From contig NZ_CP007501.1 in assembly GCF_000973625.1 (NCBI RefSeq), forward strand, positions 1,178,001 through 1,242,000: 64,000 bases of DNA, in the 5' to 3' direction. A program made the position numbers and the translations under genes. Source of the stretch: Polynucleobacter duraquae (lineage in GTDB: Bacteria; Pseudomonadota; Gammaproteobacteria; Burkholderiales; Burkholderiaceae). Numbering within the stretch: the stretch's first letter is position 1; every line of letters starts with the position of its first letter. Positions 60,708 to 64,000 of the stretch are shown here, in pieces. The notes under the pieces were generated by a model. That model did not search any database and was not told where the DNA came from. It worked only from the letters and a program-made list of their open reading frames with translations.

Positions 60708-61655
60708 CTAGACTCTTTGAAAACTCTTTCGACTACCCCGACTAATTCTTGGGCTAGATTTAAATCTTGACTCAATACTGTGGGCAAGCGCTTGGAACTC
60801 ATCATGATGGGCGGTTGATAAGCGGGCAACCAGTGCAATGACTCTTTTAGGAGCGGGCGGTGCTAGAGGCCGGGCAACCAATGTCGTACCATTTAAAATC
60901 CCGCCTTTTACCGCCATCTCAGGAAGGAGTGCAATGCCCATGCCAGACTCCACCATTTGCAATAGCGTAAGTAAGCTAGTAGCTTCCATACCCTCAGCAT
61001 TGCGAATATCAGAATGCTTACAAGCTTGCATAGTGTGGTCACGCAGGCAATGACCCTCCTCTAGCAAAAGCAGCCTCTCTGCCATTTTGGTGGGCAAATG
61101 AATTTCCTTACCTTTTAATGCGGGATCATTCGCACCTGCAACCAACCAAAATTCATCTATAAAAAGCTCTTTCACCAAAAGGCCGGCTGTGTCATAGGGC
61201 AAAGCAATTAACGCAAAGTCGAGTTGATGATCCGCTAAGCGCACCAATAGATTGGCGGTTAAATCTTCACGCAGAGCAATTTTTAGCTTAGGGTAATGCT
61301 CCCGAATATCAGGCAACACATTTGGTAATAAAAATGGTGCAATGGTCGGGATCACCCCCAGTCGAATTGTCCCTACCATTGGCTCGCCTGAGGCGCTTGC
61401 ATACTCCACCAGATCTTGAGATGAGGCCAAGATGGTCTTAGCCCTATCCAAAATCTCTACACCGATTGGAGTGATGGCTACATTTTGCCTATCCCGCTCC
61501 ACTAAGCGAACCCCCAAAACATCTTCAAGTTCTTTTAAACCGGCACTGAGAGTAGATTGGCCAACAAAGCAGACCTCTGCAGCTCTAGTGAAATTCAGCT
61601 CTTGAGCAACTGCTACAAAATAGCGAAGCTGTCTTAATGAAGGTAGAGCAGCCAT
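60708..61655 (-). CDS. oxyR: hydrogen peroxide sensor and LysR-type activator OxyR
   Basis: A 315-residue LysR regulator. The HTH is at residues 5-65 (LRYFVAVAQELNFTRAAEVCFVGQSTLSAGLKELEDVLGV). The ligand domain holds EEGHCLRDHTMQAC with Cys203 and Cys212, the same spacing as the redox pair Cys199/Cys208 of E. coli OxyR. So peroxide sensing by disulfide formation is expected. It is divergent from a rubredoxin gene. A palindrome TTATTT-GAT-AAATAA (61682-61696) lies just upstream of its start and may be an autoregulatory site. Confidence 0.93.
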   Translation of the reverse strand: MAALPSLRQLRYFVAVAQELNFTRAAEVCFVGQSTLSAGLKELEDVLGVRLVERDRQNVAITPIGVEILDRAKTILASSQDLVEYASASGEPMVGTIRLGVIPTIAPFLLPNVLPDIREHYPKLKIALREDLTANLLVRLADHQLDFALIALPYDTAGLLVKELFIDEFWLVAGANDPALKGKEIHLPTKMAERLLLLEEGHCLRDHTMQACKHSDIRNAEGMEATSLLTLLQMVESGMGIALLPEMAVKGGILNGTTLVARPLAPPAPKRVIALVARLSTAHHDEFQALAHSIESRFKSSPRISRGSRKSFQRV

Positions 61656-61681
61656 GATCTGTACTTATCCATATAATCTAT

Positions 61682-61696
61682 TTATTTGATAAATAA
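61682..61696. promoter_or_regulatory. palindrome TTATTT-GAT-AAATAA upstream of oxyR
   Basis: Perfect 6-bp arms around GAT, 27-41 bp upstream of the oxyR ATG. Position and A/T-rich symmetry suit OxyR self-regulation, but the classic ATAG spacing pattern is not clear. Confidence 0.35.
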
Positions 61697-61770
61697 TATC
61701 ATTCCTATTTACCTAATAAATCATTGTTTACTTGTTTGCTAAAAACAAAACAAGTAGTCCGTTGTCTAGC

Positions 61771-61791
61771 AATTGAATTTGAAATTCAATT
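61771..61791. promoter_or_regulatory. 21-bp perfect palindrome upstream of the rubredoxin gene
   Basis: AATTGAATTT-G-AAATTCAATT: 10-bp perfect arms with one central base, ending 36 bp before the rubredoxin ATG. It is placed where a repressor or activator would act on the rubredoxin promoter. No protein is identified for it. Confidence 0.5.
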
Positions 61792-61827
61792 TAAACTATC
61801 CCTAATCTCTTACAGCAAGGAACCCCG

Positions 61828-61995
61828 ATGAAATCTTGGCAATGTATCGTATGTGGCTTCATCTATGACGAAGCGAAAGGCTTGCCTGAAGATGGCATTC
61901 CTGCCGGCACTGCTTGGGCTGACGTCCCTGAAGATTGGGAATGTCCAGATTGTGGCGTATCAAAATCTGACTTTGAAATGGTGCAAGTTTCTTAA
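61828..61995 (+). CDS. rubredoxin
   Basis: A 55-residue rubredoxin: [24 protein letters not shown] and [19 protein letters not shown] contain the two CxxC pairs that bind one iron. It carries electrons in the cytoplasm, for instance to oxygen- or peroxide-reducing enzymes or alkane hydroxylases. GCAAGGAACCCCG precedes the ATG. It lies 46 bp before a FAD-dependent reductase gene that is its likely electron donor, and is divergent from oxyR. Confidence 0.97.
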   Translation: MKSWQCIVCGFIYDEAKGLPEDGIPAGTAWADVPEDWECPDCGVSKSDFEMVQVS

Positions 61996-62041
61996 CTCAA
62001 GCCACACGTAGCACCTTTAAACGCAATATTAGGGAGTCCAG

Positions 62042-63208
62042 TTGGATCATCAGAATCAATCATCCCCATCGGGGATTGTCATTATTGGTAGTGGCCTAGC
62101 TGGCTACACCGTCATTCGTGAGCTTCGCAAAATCGATAAGGAAATTCCAATTACCTTAATAACAAGGGAGCCAGGCTACTTTTACTCTAAGCCAATGCTC
62201 TCTACAGCATTAGGAAGCAGCAAATCTGCAGAGCAATTAGTCTCCACTAATGCTGAGGGCATGGCAACACAGCTTGACATTACGATTTTGGGCGATGCTG
62301 ATGTCACTGCAATTGATACTGACGCACAAACAGTTGCTACCTCTAAAGGCAACATTTCCTACGGGAAGTTAGTGCTAGGATTGGGGGCTGATCAAATTCG
62401 CCTACCTATAAAAGGTAATGCGGCTAATGAAGTGATCACCGTCAATGACTTGGAAGACTACGCGCAGTTTCGTAAGACGATTGAGGGTAAAAAACGTATC
62501 GCTATTTTAGGTGCGGGCCTCATTGGATGCGAGTTTGCGAATGATTTAGTTTTAGGCTCATATGTAGTAGATGTCATTGACTTAGCGCCACAGGCTTTGG
62601 GTAGACTACTTCCCGAGACTGCAGCTCGAGCACTTCAGACTAAGCTTAGCGAAGTAGGTGTACGTTGGCATTTCGGCACTACCGTGCAATCGATTGATCG
62701 AAGTGGTGACACTCTCTCAATTACGCTTGCTAACGGATCAGCAATTAATAGCGATGCATTTCTATCGGCTGTCGGTTTAAGGCCACGCCTAGATTTAGCT
62801 CAAGCAGCCGGAATTGCAACAGATGAAGGCATTACAGTAAATCGCCAACTAGAGACTAGCGCTCATAATGTTTATGCCATTGGCGACTGCGCCGAAGTCG
62901 AGGGCTTAGTCCTTCCTTACGTGATGCCGATCATGCAGGCTGCACGGGCTTTAGCCCCTAACCTCCTTGGACAAGCCACCGCCCTCAGCTATCCCGCTAT
63001 GCCGGTGATGGTGAAGACCCCCGCCCTACCAACCATTGTTTCGCCACCGGCTAAGGGTGCAATCGGTGACTGGAAAATCAATGCGGTAGAAGGTGGTCTT
63101 GAGGCGCGCTTTGAATCTAGTGACGGCAAGCTTCTGGGCTTTGCTCTAATGGGTACAGCTACTGCACAACGTGGTGCATTGACAAAAGAGTTGCCATCAA
63201 TCTTGTAA
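62042..63208 (+). CDS. rubredoxin reductase-like FAD/NAD-dependent oxidoreductase
   Basis: A 388-residue flavoprotein with two Rossmann motifs: IVIIGSGLAGYTVIRELRK near residue 12-30 and IAILGAGLIGCEFANDLV near 150. VNDLEDYAQFRKTIEG and the C-terminal IGDCAEVEGLVLPYVMP are typical of rubredoxin/ferredoxin reductases. The start is TTG 62042 with AGGGAG just upstream; no ATG nearby suits the homology. Probably transfers electrons from NAD(P)H to the adjacent rubredoxin. Confidence 0.9.
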   Translation: MDHQNQSSPSGIVIIGSGLAGYTVIRELRKIDKEIPITLITREPGYFYSKPMLSTALGSSKSAEQLVSTNAEGMATQLDITILGDADVTAIDTDAQTVATSKGNISYGKLVLGLGADQIRLPIKGNAANEVITVNDLEDYAQFRKTIEGKKRIAILGAGLIGCEFANDLVLGSYVVDVIDLAPQALGRLLPETAARALQTKLSEVGVRWHFGTTVQSIDRSGDTLSITLANGSAINSDAFLSAVGLRPRLDLAQAAGIATDEGITVNRQLETSAHNVYAIGDCAEVEGLVLPYVMPIMQAARALAPNLLGQATALSYPAMPVMVKTPALPTIVSPPAKGAIGDWKINAVEGGLEARFESSDGKLLGFALMGTATAQRGALTKELPSIL

Positions 63209-63248
63209 TCACGATGGCTGACTAACATTTTCAACGCTCTGCACTAAA

Positions 63249-63277
63249 GTAAAAGGCCCGCTCAGCGGGCCTTTTAC
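63249..63277. terminator. bidirectional intrinsic terminator
   Basis: GTAAAAGGCCCGC-TCA-GCGGGCCTTTTAC is a perfect 13-bp inverted repeat with T runs on both strands, between the convergent reductase and PuuD-N-like genes. Confidence 0.93.
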
Positions 63278-63299
63278 ATGATCTAAGGCATCTAGCTTA

Positions 63300-63890
63300 T
63301 CAAGCAATCGCAAACCAAGTTGTATTGTGTGACTGAGCACTCATCAAAAATAGCATTGGGATAGAAAGCATCGTATTGAAGCGAGAGGTCAACATCGCAG
63401 TGCGTGCAGACTTCGCTTTGACATCAGGCTCAACCGCAACAATGCCTAATGCACGTTTTTGATTTGGCCAAATAATGAACCAAACATTAAACGCCATGAT
63501 CAAGGCGATCCACATACCTAAACCGATGGCACGGAAAGGTGCCTGCAAAGTGAATGCTTGATGCGCATATCCATTTAATATGGATAAGATTAAACCGCTT
63601 AGTACAGTCAATAAGGCGGCCCATCGAAACCAAAAGAGCGCTGTTGGAGCGATGACTTTTCCAATTGCCGGCTTTTGCTCATCCGGAATCTTTGCCATTG
63701 ATGGAATCTGCACAAAATTGAAATACCAAAGTAAACCTACCCACATTACGCCAACCATCACGTGAATCCAGCGGAATAAAAATGGCAACTCAATCGAACC
63801 GAGGTTTGCACCCAAGGCAAGGACAATCAATGCGAGGAGTACAAAGCCAGCTAAAACAGTGCGGCCTAATGAGGTAAAGATAGATGACAT
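63300..63890 (-). CDS. urate-oxidase N-terminal (PuuD-N)-like membrane protein
   Basis: A 196-residue membrane protein with about five spans. RWIHVMVGVMWVGLLWYFNFVQIP, FWFRWAALLTVLSGLILS and FNVWFIIWPNQKRALG with SRFNTMLSIPMLFLM match the membrane domain of urate hydroxylase PuuD. The C-terminal cytochrome c domain of full PuuD is absent, so urate oxidation is doubtful; a haem-binding or oxygen-related role for the domain is possible. Upstream neighbour, on the same strand, is the superoxide dismutase gene. ATG 63890. Confidence 0.75.
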   Translation of the reverse strand: MSSIFTSLGRTVLAGFVLLALIVLALGANLGSIELPFLFRWIHVMVGVMWVGLLWYFNFVQIPSMAKIPDEQKPAIGKVIAPTALFWFRWAALLTVLSGLILSILNGYAHQAFTLQAPFRAIGLGMWIALIMAFNVWFIIWPNQKRALGIVAVEPDVKAKSARTAMLTSRFNTMLSIPMLFLMSAQSHNTTWFAIA

Positions 63891-63929
63891 CAGAGATTCC
63901 TAAACAAAGGTAAAAATATCAGGCAGGAT

Positions 63930-64000
63930 TTAAGCAAAATTCTTGCTTGCAAAATCCCAGTTCACTACATTCCAGAAATTTTCAACGTACTTTGGACGAG
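63930..64000 (-). CDS. sodB: iron superoxide dismutase, C-terminus only (runs off right edge)
   Basis: The last 23 codons before the TAA at 63930 are in the window and read RPKYVENFWNVVNWDFASKNFA, which matches the C-terminus of FeSOD/SodB (pattern 'RPxYLxNFWxLVNWDFVxKN'). It removes superoxide in the cytoplasm. It is transcribed toward the PuuD-N-like gene. The identification rests on this short segment, but the pattern is distinctive. Its presence fits the redox-defence grouping with oxyR, rubredoxin and NemA. Confidence 0.85.
   Translation of the reverse strand, partial: RPKYVENFWNVVNWDFASKNFA

Noticed and set aside
1..64000. Prophage, insertion sequence or integrase genes
   Set aside because: No transposase, tyrosine or serine recombinase, or phage structural gene was recognised in any frame; the only mobile-element signs are the tRNA-Phe end repeats and toxin-antitoxin genes.

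Overview
The window looks like chromosome of a small-genome freshwater betaproteobacterium, most likely Polynucleobacter or a close Burkholderiaceae relative. This is inferred from gene content and order: dnaX-ybaB-recR beside the 4.5S RNA gene, the trxA-rho-rpmE2 order, several Bug-type solute-binding proteins, a moderate-to-low GC look, and OxyR divergent from a rubredoxin gene. No species assignment can be proven from sequence reading alone. Two genes run off the ends: an OprB-type porin on the left (only its N-terminal 458 codons) and an iron superoxide dismutase on the right (only its C-terminus).

Layout. 1-2.0 kb: partial porin, then a small two-gene remnant with a ParD-like antitoxin broken by one stop codon. 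2.1-4.9 kb: recR, ybaB and dnaX, divergent from the SRP RNA gene. 4.9-6.0 kb: a nucleotidyltransferase/HEPN pair. 6.1-9.3 kb: small hypothetical and membrane peptides and a bactofilin. 9.3-11.5 kb: a Mesh1-type (p)ppGpp hydrolase, a small cysteine protein, then the most unusual stretch: three copies of the 3' end of a tRNA-Phe gene with its terminator, separating two tiny gene 'cassettes' (a lipoprotein gene; a BrnT/BrnA toxin-antitoxin pair). 11.5-13.7 kb: a potassium channel with two tandem voltage-sensor domains, coupled to a small membrane protein. 14-19.8 kb: ExoX-like nuclease, UPF0114 protein, SOS-controlled umuDC, and a tartrate/malate dehydrogenase coupled to a Bug protein. 19.9-27.4 kb: a TPR/collagen-like membrane protein and the AddAB helicase-nuclease pair.

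27.5-31.6 kb: trxA, rho, rpmE2 and a glycosyltransferase. 31.6-39.3 kb: MATE transporter, glycine-rich envelope proteins, a Bug protein, DsbB with a DUF5993-like partner, crotonase, FAH-family hydrolase, SemiSWEET, cytochrome c. 38.3-41.3 kb: a tungstate/molybdate locus: a ModE-like one-component regulator divergent from two consecutive TupA-like binding proteins and a molbindin, with no permease or ATPase. 41.4-50 kb: periplasmic protein, GNAT, hotdog thioesterase, cysteine-dioxygenase-like cupin, RhlE helicase, beta-hydroxyacid dehydrogenase, H1-like protein, a four-domain rhodanese, phasin-like protein, truncated hemoglobin. 50-64 kb: YhiN-type flavoprotein, an atypical ion channel, LOG-family protein, NnrD, two EamA transporters, class V aminotransferase, FMN-dependent hydroxyacid dehydrogenase, NemA, OxyR, rubredoxin and its probable reductase, and a PuuD-N-like membrane protein.

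How parts work together: recR, addAB, exoX and umuDC give DNA repair and damage tolerance. OxyR, rubredoxin, the reductase, SOD and NemA form a redox-defence cluster at the right end. BrnTA, the MNT/HEPN pair and the broken ParD-like gene are toxin-antitoxin type modules in the left 12 kb, which is the accessory-looking part of the window. At least eight genes are too short for routine calling (43-59 codons) but have good start signals, family resemblance or an informative position.
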